From the NCBI GenBank assembly GCA_031296105.1, contig JARLGJ010000062.1, positions 62,001 through 126,000 on the forward strand: 64,000 nt of DNA. Reading direction: 5' to 3'. The position numbers and the translations under genes are program-made. Of the stretch, positions 9,246 through 17,752 are shown piece by piece. Positions within the stretch are counted from its first letter, which is position 1, and each line of letters begins with the position of its first letter. Source of the stretch: Acidobacteriota bacterium. GTDB lineage: Bacteria; Acidobacteriota; Terriglobia; Terriglobales; Acidobacteriaceae. Below the pieces are notes generated by a model. That model searched no databases and had not been told where the DNA came from. It worked only from the letters and a program-made list of their open reading frames with translations.

Positions 9246-9344
9246 AACCTGCTTCAAGAAATAGATTATGTAGAGCAACAGAATTCCTTCGGTTTTTCGC
9301 AACGCAGGGCTAAGTTTTTCATCTCATATATGAACGCCGCGTGA
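9216..9344 (+). CDS. Possible 42-aa small protein (TTG start)
   Basis: Called only because a perfect GAGGAGG (9205-9211) lies 4 nt before a TTG, opening a 42-codon frame with hydrophobic N-terminus (MRGLLLWRALNLL) and an aromatic/basic C-terminus ending at TGA 9342. It resembles nothing known. It lies 66 bp before ccmF and could be a leader peptide for that operon. The rival explanation is that the GAGGAGG is the complement of a minus-strand sRNA loop. Confidence 0.25.
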   Translation: MRGLLLWRALNLLQEIDYVEQQNSFGFSQRRAKFFISYMNAA

Positions 9345-9409
9345 GCGTGTTCAGTTTTGGTGCGGGCTGTGTAATCGCTGCTTGCGCCTGAGAAGAGAAA
9401 TCGGGCACA

Positions 9410-11476
9410 ATGACTCCAGATTTGCACGCCCCACTCAACATGCCACAAATTGGAAGCTTTACTCTGTTGCTCGGACTGGCCTTGAGCGCGTATGCGTTCG
9501 GCGCCGGTCTGTATGCCATCCTGCGCAGCGACGACCGTCTCGGCGAGACGGCGCGGCGCGCGGGCATCGCGGTGTTTGCGGCGGTCACGGCGGCCTCGGC
9601 CATTCTGGTCTATGCCGCCTTCTCCAATGACTTCTCCGTCGCCTACATCATGCACCACTCCAACCGCGCGCTTCCGGGGGCCTACAAGTTCGCCGCCCTG
9701 TGGAGCGGGCAGGAAGGCTCTCTGCTCTTCTGGTGCTGGCTGCTGGCCTGCTACGGGCTGGTGCTGCGTCTGCGGCACAAGGTGGATACGCGCCTGGTGG
9801 CGCACGCCTCGGTGGTCCTCAGCGCGGTGCAGATTTTCTTCCTGGTGCTGGTGAACTTCGTGGCCTGCCCCTTCGCCATGAACATCGGCGCGATTCCCGC
9901 CGATGGCAACGGGTTGAATCCCTTGCTGCAGTATCCCGAGATGGTGATCCATCCGCCGATGCTGTATCTGGGCTACGTGGGCATGACGGTGCCGTTCGCC
10001 TTCGCCCTGGCGGCGCTCATCATGCGCTATCCCGGCGAAAAGTGGATTCACATCACGCGGCGCTGGACGATGGTGGGCTGGATGTTTTTGACCTGCGGCA
10101 TCTTCCTCGGCTCCTACTGGGCCTACCGCGTTTTGGGATGGGGCGGATGGTGGGGGTGGGATCCGGTGGAGAACGCTTCGCTGCTGCCCTGGCTTACCGG
10201 CACGGCCTTCCTGCATTCGGTGATGATGCAGGAGAAGCGCGGCATGATGAAGGTGTGGAACATGTGGCTGATCTTCTCCACCTTCCTGCTGGCCATCTTT
10301 GGCACCTTCCTTACGCGCTCGGGCGTGGTGAGTTCGGTGCACGCCTTTGCCGAGTCGAACATTGGCCCGTATTTCGTGGTCTTCCTGGCGATCATCTTTG
10401 CCGCCTGCCTGTTCTTCTTCCTCAAGAACCGCTCGCACCTGGAGAGCGAGCACAAGCTGGAGTCGCTGGTCTCGCGCGAGTCGAGCTTCCTGTTCAACAA
10501 CGTGCTGCTGCTGGTGGCGGCCTTCGCCGTGCTCTGGGGCACGTTGTTCCCGGTGCTCAGCGAGTGGGTGACGGGACACAAGGTCACGGTAGGCCCGCCG
10601 TTCTTCAATAAGGTCAACATTCCCATTGCGCTCTTCCTGCTGCTGCTTACGGCGGTGGGCCCCTTGCTGGCCTGGCGCAAGACGTCGGCCGAGAGCCTGC
10701 GCAAGAACTTCCTGATCCCCGCGATCATCGCCCTCGCGGTGGGAGTGGTGCTGGTGGGGATGGGCATTCATCCCTGGCAGGAAGTGGATTACTTCTACTC
10801 TCTGATGACCATCATGCTGTCGGTGCTGGTGGCGGCCACCATCGGCAGTGAATTTCTGCGCGGTGGGCTGGTGATTGCGCGGCATAACAATACCAACATC
10901 CTGAACGGCATGTGGACGCTGACGCGGCGCAACACGCGGCGCTACGGCGGCTACATTGTGCACCTGGGCGTGGTGATGAGCATGATCGGCTTTGCCGGCG
11001 CGGCCTTCTACCAGAACACCGAGCAGGAGCTGGGTTTTGGCGACAAGATGATGATCGGCGGCTACACCCTAGTCTGCAAGAGCTACACGCAGGACGACAA
11101 ACCGAACTACTCCAGCGAGTCGGCCATTCTGGACATCTACAAGGGCGGCAAGCAGATTGACACCATGTATCCGGAGCAGCGCTTTTACAAGGCCAGCGGA
11201 CAGCCGGCGACGATTGTGGCCAACCGCTCCACGGTGATGGAGGATCTCTACCTGGTCTATACCGGCAAGAATCCCGACACCGGGCGGCCCATCATCAAGG
11301 CGCACCTGAACCCCCTGGTGTGGTGGATCTGGTCGGGCGCGCACTTCATCCTGGTGGGCACGATTGTGGCGCTCTGTCCCAACATGCATGCGGTAAAGAA
11401 GAAAGTGGAGGCCATGGTGACCGCGCCGGCGCGCACGGTGACCGGGGTGGCTCCGGTGGAGACGGGAGGCGATTGA
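9410..11476 (+). CDS. ccmF: Cytochrome c haem lyase subunit CcmF
   Basis: 688 aa polytopic membrane protein of the CcmF/CcsA haem-handling superfamily with about 15 helices. The tryptophan-rich haem-binding loop reads GWWGWDPVENAS, and conserved periplasmic histidines are present (for example VIHPPMLYLGY). It ligates haem to apocytochrome CxxCH motifs at the periplasmic face, with CcmH. The ATG at 9410 has only a weak GAAGAG upstream; an ATG at 9440 (MPQIGSF) is also possible. The stop overlaps the ccmH start by one base (TGATG), indicating translational coupling. Confidence 0.95.
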   Translation: MTPDLHAPLNMPQIGSFTLLLGLALSAYAFGAGLYAILRSDDRLGETARRAGIAVFAAVTAASAILVYAAFSNDFSVAYIMHHSNRALPGAYKFAALWSGQEGSLLFWCWLLACYGLVLRLRHKVDTRLVAHASVVLSAVQIFFLVLVNFVACPFAMNIGAIPADGNGLNPLLQYPEMVIHPPMLYLGYVGMTVPFAFALAALIMRYPGEKWIHITRRWTMVGWMFLTCGIFLGSYWAYRVLGWGGWWGWDPVENASLLPWLTGTAFLHSVMMQEKRGMMKVWNMWLIFSTFLLAIFGTFLTRSGVVSSVHAFAESNIGPYFVVFLAIIFAACLFFFLKNRSHLESEHKLESLVSRESSFLFNNVLLLVAAFAVLWGTLFPVLSEWVTGHKVTVGPPFFNKVNIPIALFLLLLTAVGPLLAWRKTSAESLRKNFLIPAIIALAVGVVLVGMGIHPWQEVDYFYSLMTIMLSVLVAATIGSEFLRGGLVIARHNNTNILNGMWTLTRRNTRRYGGYIVHLGVVMSMIGFAGAAFYQNTEQELGFGDKMMIGGYTLVCKSYTQDDKPNYSSESAILDIYKGGKQIDTMYPEQRFYKASGQPATIVANRSTVMEDLYLVYTGKNPDTGRPIIKAHLNPLVWWIWSGAHFILVGTIVALCPNMHAVKKKVEAMVTAPARTVTGVAPVETGGD

Positions 11477-11967
11477 TGCGACGGACGACCTCTCATCGCT
11501 GGATGGCGGCTCTGCTGCTGCTGAGCATGGCCCTTTTGATGAGCGCATCCTCGGATTCCACGGGGCAGCGCTTCGACAAGCTCGGCCACAACCTGATGTG
11601 CTCCTGCGGCTGCAACCAGGTTCTGCTGGAGTGCAACCACGTGGGCTGCTCGGTGAGCGAGCAGATGCGCAAGGAGTTGAAGGGCGCTCTGGCCAAGGGC
11701 GGCAGCGACAAAGAGATTCTTGCGGGCTTTGTGACGGAGTACGGTCCCACGGTGCTGGCCGCGCCTACCACGACGGGCTTTAACCGCGTGGCCTGGCTAA
11801 TGCCGGTGGTGATCTTTCTGGCCGCGCTGACGGCGGTGGTGCTGGTGGTGCGGGCCTGGAAGCGGCGCGCGCCGAAGGAGCCGCCTTCGGGCGGCGATGC
11901 CGGCGGTGACGGCTCCGGCGGAATGGATGACTTCCGCCGCCGGGCGCGAGAGGAGACCTCCCTGTGA
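11476..11967 (+). CDS. ccmH: Cytochrome c maturation protein CcmH (variant Cys motif)
   Basis: 163 aa: N-terminal signal or anchor helix, thioredoxin-reactive domain, then a transmembrane helix about residues 103-123. Canonical CcmH carries LRCxxC. Here the same place reads LMCSCGCNQ, with Cys42, Cys44 and Cys46 plus Cys53 and Cys58, so the redox pair is rearranged and there are extra thiols. CcmH reduces apocytochrome cysteines before haem attachment. The start codon shares its A with the ccmF stop. The C-terminal tail is Gly/Pro/Arg rich. Location and context make the assignment secure. Confidence 0.88.
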   Translation: MRRTTSHRWMAALLLLSMALLMSASSDSTGQRFDKLGHNLMCSCGCNQVLLECNHVGCSVSEQMRKELKGALAKGGSDKEILAGFVTEYGPTVLAAPTTTGFNRVAWLMPVVIFLAALTAVVLVVRAWKRRAPKEPPSGGDAGGDGSGGMDDFRRRAREETSL

Positions 11968-12305
11968 TGGCTTTCTATTTGTTGCAGGCTGCGCCGGAAG
12001 GTTCCGGCAAGAGCCTGATGATTTTTTTGACCGCGCTGTGCACCTTCGCGCTGTTCTTCTACATCTTCCGCCCGGCCAAGGCCGAGCACGGCGAGGAGAA
12101 AACGCGGCTGGCCTACCTTTACGAGCGCAAGGAGCAGACCTTTGAAAACCTGCGCGACCTGAACTTCGAGTACAAGGCGGGCAAACTGAGCGACGCCGAT
12201 TTCTTCTCCATGCGCGACTCCATGGAGCAGGACGCAGCCAACCTCCTGGCCGAAATCGACGAGTTGGAAAAGAAGCAGGGAAGCATTCGCGAGGTGACGG
12301 CATGA
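11967..12305 (+). CDS. Small membrane-anchored coiled-coil protein of the Ccm operon (CcmI-like N-terminus)
   Basis: About 112 aa: one N-terminal transmembrane helix (residues about 17-34), then a charged helical segment (YLYERKEQTFENLRDL, FEYKAGKLSDADF) ending in a coiled coil. The pattern, including the KAGKLSDADF-type step, resembles the N-terminal part of CcmI without its TPR domain. A role in the haem-ligation complex is inferred from position. It starts with the TGATG overlap on ccmH and overlaps the next gene by 4 nt (ATGA). Confidence 0.7.
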   Translation: MAFYLLQAAPEGSGKSLMIFLTALCTFALFFYIFRPAKAEHGEEKTRLAYLYERKEQTFENLRDLNFEYKAGKLSDADFFSMRDSMEQDAANLLAEIDELEKKQGSIREVTA

Positions 12306-13597
12306 AGCGGCTGAGCGTACTGCTGATGTGCGTTGCCTTGACCTGCGCGGCGGCTGTGGCCCAGACCATCACCGGCACGGTGACCAATGCCACCACGGGC
12401 AAGCCCGCGGCGGGCACTACGGTTACGTTGGTGGACCCCATGGCTGGCATGGCCGAAGTGGCCTCGGCCAAAAGCGACGCACGGGGAAATTTCTCGATCA
12501 AGGCGGAAGCCGCCAAGGGGCCGCGGCTGGCCAAGGCCGAGCGCGGCGGCGTGAGTTATTTCAAGATGATTTCGCCGGGCGTGGCCACGGTGGACCTGAC
12601 GGTGTACGACGCTTCGCCGAAGGTGGAGGGCATCACCGGGTCGGCCGATGTGCTGAAGATGCAGGCTGACGGCTCAACCCTGCAGGCGGCAGAGCTGTTC
12701 GCCGTGCAGAACCAGAGCAATCCTCCACGCTCACTGACCGGCGAGCACACCTTTGAATTTGTGCTGCCCGAAGGTGCGGTGATCGACGACGCTACGGCGC
12801 AGGGTCCGAACGGGCAGCCGATTTCGGCCACCACTGCGCCGCTCGGGGCAAAGAATCACTATGCGTTCAGCTACGCGCTCAAGCCGGGAGAAACGCGCTT
12901 CCAGGTCAGCTATCACCTGCCCTACGGCGGGCAGGCGTCGTTTACGCCGCAGTTGACCACCAACTATCAGCATTACGTGCTGATGATTCCGGCGACGATG
13001 ACCTTCCAGGCCAGGAACGCGCAGAAGTACAAGCCGATGAACAACCAGCCCGGCGCAACCGTCCAGGTGGTGGTGCAGGCCAGGGAAGGCGACGACCTGG
13101 CCTACACGCTGAGCGGGCAGGGCATCTTTCAGGATGACCAGCAGCAGGCGGCGGGCGCTGGCGGCGGCGGAGCCATGGGTGGCGCGCAGGACAACCGTCC
13201 CGGCGGCGGTCTGGGACGTCCTGAGGACGGCCCCGATGCGCTGGTGAAGTATCGCTGGTACATTCTGGCGGCGCTGATGGTGGTGCTCATCGGAGGCGGC
13301 ATTTGGACGCGCGAGCACACTTTGCAGGAAGCAGCGCTGGCCGGCGGCGGCGTGATGTCCATTCCGGCGGCTAGCCCCGAGGAAATTGCCGCCCCGGTGC
13401 ATCCGCGCCAGGCGGCGGGCAACGTTCTCTCCGCGGCGCCGAACTCAGGAGAGGTTTTACTGGCCGCGCTGCGCGAGGAACTGTTTGCGCTGGAGGTGGA
13501 AAAGCAGAAAGGGAAGCTCCCGGAGGCCGAGTACGCGAAATCTCGCGCCGCCCTGGAGGAGACTCTGCGGCGGGTGCTGAATCGCAAGGAAAGCTAG
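12302..13597 (+). CDS. Membrane-anchored carboxypeptidase-regulatory-like domain protein in the Ccm operon
   Basis: 431 aa. Signal peptide (cleavage near residue 20, AVAQ), a carboxypeptidase-regulatory-like/CNA-B beta-sandwich at about 22-110 (TITGTVTNATTGKPAAGTTV), a second beta-rich region to about 275, a Gly-rich linker, a transmembrane helix (about 320-337) and a cytoplasmic tail of about 95 aa ending in a helix with ALREELFALEVEK and ALEETLRRVL. The tail resembles the helical part of the preceding protein. Not a characterised Ccm component; coupling by ATGA overlap implies it works with CcmF/H. The operon ends here. Confidence 0.72.
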   Translation: MKRLSVLLMCVALTCAAAVAQTITGTVTNATTGKPAAGTTVTLVDPMAGMAEVASAKSDARGNFSIKAEAAKGPRLAKAERGGVSYFKMISPGVATVDLTVYDASPKVEGITGSADVLKMQADGSTLQAAELFAVQNQSNPPRSLTGEHTFEFVLPEGAVIDDATAQGPNGQPISATTAPLGAKNHYAFSYALKPGETRFQVSYHLPYGGQASFTPQLTTNYQHYVLMIPATMTFQARNAQKYKPMNNQPGATVQVVVQAREGDDLAYTLSGQGIFQDDQQQAAGAGGGGAMGGAQDNRPGGGLGRPEDGPDALVKYRWYILAALMVVLIGGGIWTREHTLQEAALAGGGVMSIPAASPEEIAAPVHPRQAAGNVLSAAPNSGEVLLAALREELFALEVEKQKGKLPEAEYAKSRAALEETLRRVLNRKES

Positions 13598-14019
13598 GAA
13601 ACGGGAATGGCTCTATGAACGCTCCCGCAGCCATGGAACCGGCAGTTCAACAAATCGATCTGGGCCCCTTTTGTCAGGGCGCGACTTCAGTCGCGCCGCC
13701 ACACCCTCGCAACATTTTGCGGCTTTAGCCGCTGAGGGATCAGCCCCCTCAGGGGCTGAAGCCCAACACGTTTTCAGCAGCTTAGCGGCACGGATAAATC
13801 CGTGCCCTGACAAAACCATCTCCGATTCGAGTTTTTCCGTAACCTGTCAAGCTGTGTCTGACCAAAATCAGATGATTCAGAGTTTCCCTTGCCACGATCA
13901 GTCCCGCAATCAATGTGCGAGGAACATAGAGGGCGGGAACTTCGTATTCCCCATTGCGCGACTGTCCCCGGGGGCCATGGCGCGTCCGCCCGGGGTGGTT
14001 TAGCATCTATACCAACGCT
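13598..14019. other. Intergenic region carrying a compound hairpin element
   Basis: No gene is seen in 422 bp. The central third is the 147-bp repeat-like element at 13669-13815. From 13816 to 14019 nothing is recognisable beyond the probable promoter area of htpX; the short reading frames across it lack ribosome sites and protein-like composition. Confidence 0.6.
13669..13815. repeat. Compound palindromic (REP/MITE-like) element, four hairpins with 12-bp inverted termini
   Basis: The ends are perfect inverted repeats: TTTTGTCAGGGC (13669-13680) and GCCCTGACAAAA (13804-13815). Inside are four hairpins: GGCGCGACT/AGTCGCGCC (13678-13697, 2-nt loop), GCGGCT/AGCCGC (13719-13732), CAGCCCC/GGGGCTG (13741-13758) and GGCACGGAT/ATCCGTGCC (13787-13806, 2-nt loop). 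There is no coding capacity. Compound hairpin intergenic repeats are a known style in Acidobacteriota-like genomes; whether this one is multicopy cannot be tested from one copy. Confidence 0.7.
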
Positions 14020-14889
14020 ATGGGAAATAACTTCAAGACCGCGTTCTTACTGACCGCCATGACCGTGTTGGTGGTCATGATCGGGCAGGCCCTTGGTGGC
14101 CGCAATGGCGCCGTAATGGCCTTTTGCCTGGCGGGCGCCATGAACTTTTTCTCCTACTTCTTCAGTGACAAGATCGCCCTGATGACCAGCGGCGCGCAGG
14201 CCGTGTCGCGCGAGGAACTGCCGCGCGTGTACCGGATCGTGGAGAGCCTGTGCCAGAAGGCGGGGCTGCCCATGCCGCGGATCTACGTGATCCCGACGAA
14301 CTCTCCCAACGCCTTTGCCACCGGCCGCAATCCGAGTCACGCCGCCGTGGCCGTGACCGCCGGCATCCTCGACCTGCTGACGGATGACGAGCTGGAGGGC
14401 GTGCTGGCCCACGAACTGGGCCACGTCAACAATCGCGACATTCTCATCAGCTCGATTGCCGCCACCTTTGCCGGAGCGATTACCATCCTGGCGCGCATGG
14501 CCGGCTATGCCGCCATGTTCGGCGGCGGCGGTGGACGCGACCGCGATCGCGAAGGCGGCGGGGGCGGAGCGATTGGCGCGATTGCCATGATGATCCTGGC
14601 CCCTTTGGCGGCCATGCTGATTCAGATGGCCGTGTCGCGCTCGCGTGAGTATCAGGCAGACGCCACCGGCGCGCGCTTTACCGGGCATCCCGAGGCCCTG
14701 GCCAGCGCCCTGCGCAAGATCGAAGGCTGGGCCGCGCGCATTCCCATGCAGGCCTCTCCGGAGATGGCGCACATGTACATCATCCAGCCCTTGCTGGGCG
14801 GCATCAGCTTCGGCAACCTGTTCAGCACCCACCCGCCCACGGCGGAGCGCATTGCACGGCTGATGGCCATGCGGCCGGGTGGCTTCTAA
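14020..14889 (+). CDS. htpX: Membrane zinc metalloprotease HtpX
   Basis: 289 aa M48B peptidase. Two N-terminal helices (about 8-26 and 30-48), the zinc motif HELGH (131-135), a helix pair around a Gly/Arg/Asp-rich loop, and the third ligand Glu in SRSREYQAD. HtpX degrades damaged inner-membrane proteins with its active site in the cytoplasm. The ATG at 14020 gives the standard N-terminus [11 protein letters not shown]; the frame extends to 13954 without family similarity. No clear Shine-Dalgarno is present. Monocistronic. Confidence 0.93.
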   Translation: MGNNFKTAFLLTAMTVLVVMIGQALGGRNGAVMAFCLAGAMNFFSYFFSDKIALMTSGAQAVSREELPRVYRIVESLCQKAGLPMPRIYVIPTNSPNAFATGRNPSHAAVAVTAGILDLLTDDELEGVLAHELGHVNNRDILISSIAATFAGAITILARMAGYAAMFGGGGGRDRDREGGGGGAIGAIAMMILAPLAAMLIQMAVSRSREYQADATGARFTGHPEALASALRKIEGWAARIPMQASPEMAHMYIIQPLLGGISFGNLFSTHPPTAERIARLMAMRPGGF

Positions 14890-14994
14890 GAATCGCGGTT
14901 AAGAATCCGGGTTAAGAATTCTGGTTACGGAAGTTCCGTTCGCCCGGGCGCGCGCTTCCGCCCGGAGAGCGGCTCCGGCTACAATCGAGACGGA

Positions 14995-15951
14995 ATGCCA
15001 CAGACGGAAGGTTCCACTCTTCAACGCGCCGCGGACTTAGAACGCGCCTTGCGCACCATCATTCGCGGCAAGGATGAGGTGGTGCGCCTGGCGCTGGTGG
15101 CCATTCTGGCGCGCGGGCACCTTTTGATTGAAGGCGTGCCCGGGGTGGGCAAGACCACTCTGGCGCAGGCCATGGCGCGAGCCATTGAGTGCGACTTCCG
15201 CCGCGTGCAGTTCACCAGCGACATGCTGCCCAGCGACGTGCTGGGCATCTCGGTGTACTCCACCAGCGAAGAGCGCTTCGAGTTCAAGCGCGGGCCCATC
15301 TTCACCAACATTCTGCTGGCCGACGAGATCAACCGCACCACGCCGAAAACGCAGTCCGCGCTGCTGGAGGCGATGAACGAGCGCCAGGTCACGGTGGACG
15401 GACATCCGCACAAGCTGCCGAATCCTTTTCTGGTTATCGCCACGCAAAATCCCGTGGAGCATCACGGCACGTATCCCCTGCCGGAGTCGCAGCTCGACCG
15501 CTTCCTGATCCGCGCCCGCATGACCTATCCGGCGGCGGCCAGCGAGCGGGAGATTCTGCGCGGCACGGCCGGCTCGGTGCGCGTGGAAGAGATGCGTCCG
15601 GTGCTGACGGCCGAAGACGTCGTCTCCCTGCAACAGGAAGTGAGCACCGTGAGCGTGGAGGATTCGCTGATCGACTACGCGCTGCAGATTGTGGCGAAGA
15701 CGCGCGAGCACGAGCAGCTTTCGCTGGGCGTGTCGCCGCGCGGCTCGCTGATGCTGTATCACGCGGCGCAGGCCATGGCCCTCTTGGAAGGCCGCACCTA
15801 CTGCATTCCCGCCGACTTCAAGAAGCTGGTGATTCCCACCTTTGCCCACCGCCTGGTGGTCAGCGCGCGCTACGCTTCCAATTTGAAGCGCGCCGAGCAG
15901 AGCGAACAGATTCTGCACGAACTTGTGGAGAGTGTTCCCGTCCCGGTGTAG
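14995..15951 (+). CDS. MoxR-family AAA+ ATPase
   Basis: 318 aa. Walker A GVPGVGKTT (about 45-53), Walker B ILLADEINRT, sensor 1 ATQNPVEHHGTYPLPE and the C-terminal lid with GVSPRGSLML. MoxR ATPases act as chaperones that insert metals or assemble complexes, usually beside a DUF58 and a von Willebrand protein; neither follows here, so the client is unknown. TACAAT (14980-14985) lies 9 nt before the ATG and could be a -10 element, which would give a nearly leaderless mRNA. Confidence 0.9.
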   Translation: MPQTEGSTLQRAADLERALRTIIRGKDEVVRLALVAILARGHLLIEGVPGVGKTTLAQAMARAIECDFRRVQFTSDMLPSDVLGISVYSTSEERFEFKRGPIFTNILLADEINRTTPKTQSALLEAMNERQVTVDGHPHKLPNPFLVIATQNPVEHHGTYPLPESQLDRFLIRARMTYPAAASEREILRGTAGSVRVEEMRPVLTAEDVVSLQQEVSTVSVEDSLIDYALQIVAKTREHEQLSLGVSPRGSLMLYHAAQAMALLEGRTYCIPADFKKLVIPTFAHRLVVSARYASNLKRAEQSEQILHELVESVPVPV

Positions 15952-16044
15952 TACCCTTTCCTTTAGAGTGCATTCGCACGCGGAAGCCATTGGCGCCGCG
16001 GCGTGGGGAATTGCCCCGAAGCTTGTTTGATCCGGAGGTTCGCC

Positions 16045-16530
16045 GTGACGTTTCTGCGATTTGTAAAAGTTCTGGTGCTGGGGCTGTGGCTGGGCTCGAT
16101 TTTCTTCTTCGGCGCCGTGGTGGCTCCGGGAGCCTTTGCCGTGCTGCCCTCGCATTACCTGGCTGGATTGCTCGTGTCGCGCTCGCTGCTCTTCCTGCAC
16201 TGGATGGGCACCGCCTACGGCCTGATCTTCCTGCTCAGCGCGTTTGTCATCGCCTTCGTCGAAGGCGGGCGGAATCCTTTCCACGGCAGCAATTTTCTGG
16301 CGTTGCTGATGATCGTCCTGACCTTGGGTTCGCACTACACGGTGGAAAAGAAGATGCTGGCGCTGCGCGACAGCATGGGCGTCATCGACACCGTGGCCAA
16401 GGACGATCCGCGGCGGGTGGAGTTCAACCACCTGCACAAGTACTCCACCGGGCTGGAAGGCGCGGTCTTCGTGGTGGGGCTGGCGCTGCTGTACTTTACG
16501 GTGAAGCACGAGAACGAAGAGCGGTACTAG
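16045..16530 (+). CDS. DUF4149-type four-helix membrane protein
   Basis: 161 aa with four predicted transmembrane helices, beginning TFLRFVKVLVLGLWLGSIFF, a pattern seen in DUF4149/TMEM205-like proteins of unknown function. A conserved-looking FNHLHKYSTG precedes the last helix. The GTG at 16045 is chosen because GGAGG lies 6 nt upstream; the longer frame from 16003 starts in non-family sequence. A strong terminator follows, so the unit is probably monocistronic. Confidence 0.75.
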   Translation: MTFLRFVKVLVLGLWLGSIFFFGAVVAPGAFAVLPSHYLAGLLVSRSLLFLHWMGTAYGLIFLLSAFVIAFVEGGRNPFHGSNFLALLMIVLTLGSHYTVEKKMLALRDSMGVIDTVAKDDPRRVEFNHLHKYSTGLEGAVFVVGLALLYFTVKHENEERY

Positions 16531-16556
16531 CGCTTATTGCCAGGACGGAGTTGCAA

Positions 16557-16579
16557 GGCGGCCACGTGGCCGCCTTTTT
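16557..16579 (+). terminator. Intrinsic terminator after the DUF4149 gene
   Basis: GGCGGCCAC and GTGGCCGCC form a perfect 9-bp stem with five T after it, 26 nt past the stop codon. Confidence 0.9.
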
Positions 16580-16666
16580 CATGGGGCAAGCCCTTTCATT
16601 TATGATGGAGATAGGACGCGCCTTTAATGCGGCGCATTTTGCAACCGGAAACGGCTTAGAACGTTT

Positions 16667-17749
16667 ATGAAGAGTGGAATTATCGGCCTGCCGCAGGTAG
16701 GCAAAACATCGTTGTTCAAGATTCTGACCAAGGCGGACGTCTCGAACCGCAGCTCCAACCCGCGCGAGGCGCACATTGGCATTGCCACCGTGCCCGACGA
16801 CCGTTTGGATCGCCTGGCGGCGCAGTGCAATCCGCGCAAGCTGATTCACGCCCAGGTGGAGTTCGCCGACATGGGCGCCATTGGGCAGGACGCGCTGAAG
16901 GAAACCGCCTACCTCACCAACATGCGCGGCGTGGACGCCCTGGTGCATGTGCTGCGCGCCTTTGAGGATGACTCGATCCCGCACGTCGGCGGCGTCGATC
17001 CCGTGCGCGACATCGGCACCGTCGAGTTCGACCTGATGGTGAGCGACCTGGCGCAGGTGGAAGCCCGCCTGGAGCGCATGAAGAAGGATCTGGTCAAGAA
17101 GAAGACGCCGGAGCTGGAGAAGGAAAACGAACTGCTCCAGAAGGCCCAGGCGTTTCTGGAGACCGAGCGCCCGCTGCGCGAGATGGAGATGACGAAAGAG
17201 GAAAAGAAGATCGTGCGCGGCTTCATGTTCCTCTCGGAGAAGCCCATCCTCTACGTGCTCAACATCAGCGAGAGCACCACGCTGGGCGACGACCTGGAAG
17301 CGGCGGTGGAGAAGTTCGGACTGACGCCTTACACCGCGAAGCTGAACACCGGCGTGACCGCCATCTGCGGCAAGGTGGAAGCCGAGTTGAGCGAGATGAG
17401 CGATGAAGAGGCGGCGGAGTTCCTGGGCAGCTACGGCTTGAAGGATAGCGGCTTGGCCCGCCTGATTCGCAAGAGCTACGAGCTGTTGGGGCTGATGAGC
17501 TTTTTCACCGTGGGCGAGGACGAGTGCCGCGCCTGGACGGTGGAGAAAAACATTCGCGCGCAGGACGCCGCGGGCGCCATTCACACCGACCTGGCCAAGC
17601 ATTTTATACGCGCCGAAACCATTCACTGGGATGAACTGCTTTCCCTGGGCAGTGAGGCCGCGGCGCGCGCCGTGGGCAAGCTGCGTTTGGAAGGCAAAGA
17701 GTACATTGTGCAGGACGGAGACATTCTGCACATAAGGCACAGCGGGTAA
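16667..17749 (+). CDS. ychF: Redox-regulated ATPase YchF (OLA1/Obg-like)
   Basis: 360 aa, the usual length. The G1 motif GLPQVGKTS (7-15) carries Gln where most YchF proteins have Asn. A coiled-coil segment (ARLERMKKDLVKKK...) and the C-terminal TGS domain (SFFTVGEDECRAWTV to GDILHIRHSG) complete the family architecture. YchF is a ribosome-associated P-loop protein that prefers ATP. The gene ends 3 nt before the ZIP start, suggesting co-transcription. Confidence 0.94.
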   Translation: MKSGIIGLPQVGKTSLFKILTKADVSNRSSNPREAHIGIATVPDDRLDRLAAQCNPRKLIHAQVEFADMGAIGQDALKETAYLTNMRGVDALVHVLRAFEDDSIPHVGGVDPVRDIGTVEFDLMVSDLAQVEARLERMKKDLVKKKTPELEKENELLQKAQAFLETERPLREMEMTKEEKKIVRGFMFLSEKPILYVLNISESTTLGDDLEAAVEKFGLTPYTAKLNTGVTAICGKVEAELSEMSDEEAAEFLGSYGLKDSGLARLIRKSYELLGLMSFFTVGEDECRAWTVEKNIRAQDAAGAIHTDLAKHFIRAETIHWDELLSLGSEAAARAVGKLRLEGKEYIVQDGDILHIRHSG

Positions 17750-17752
17750 TTG

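Noticed and set aside
9266..10963. 565-codon antisense frame over ccmF
   Set aside because: His/Gln/Arg-rich composition without any motif; it mirrors the strong ccmF gene and is a typical artefact of GC-rich codon bias.
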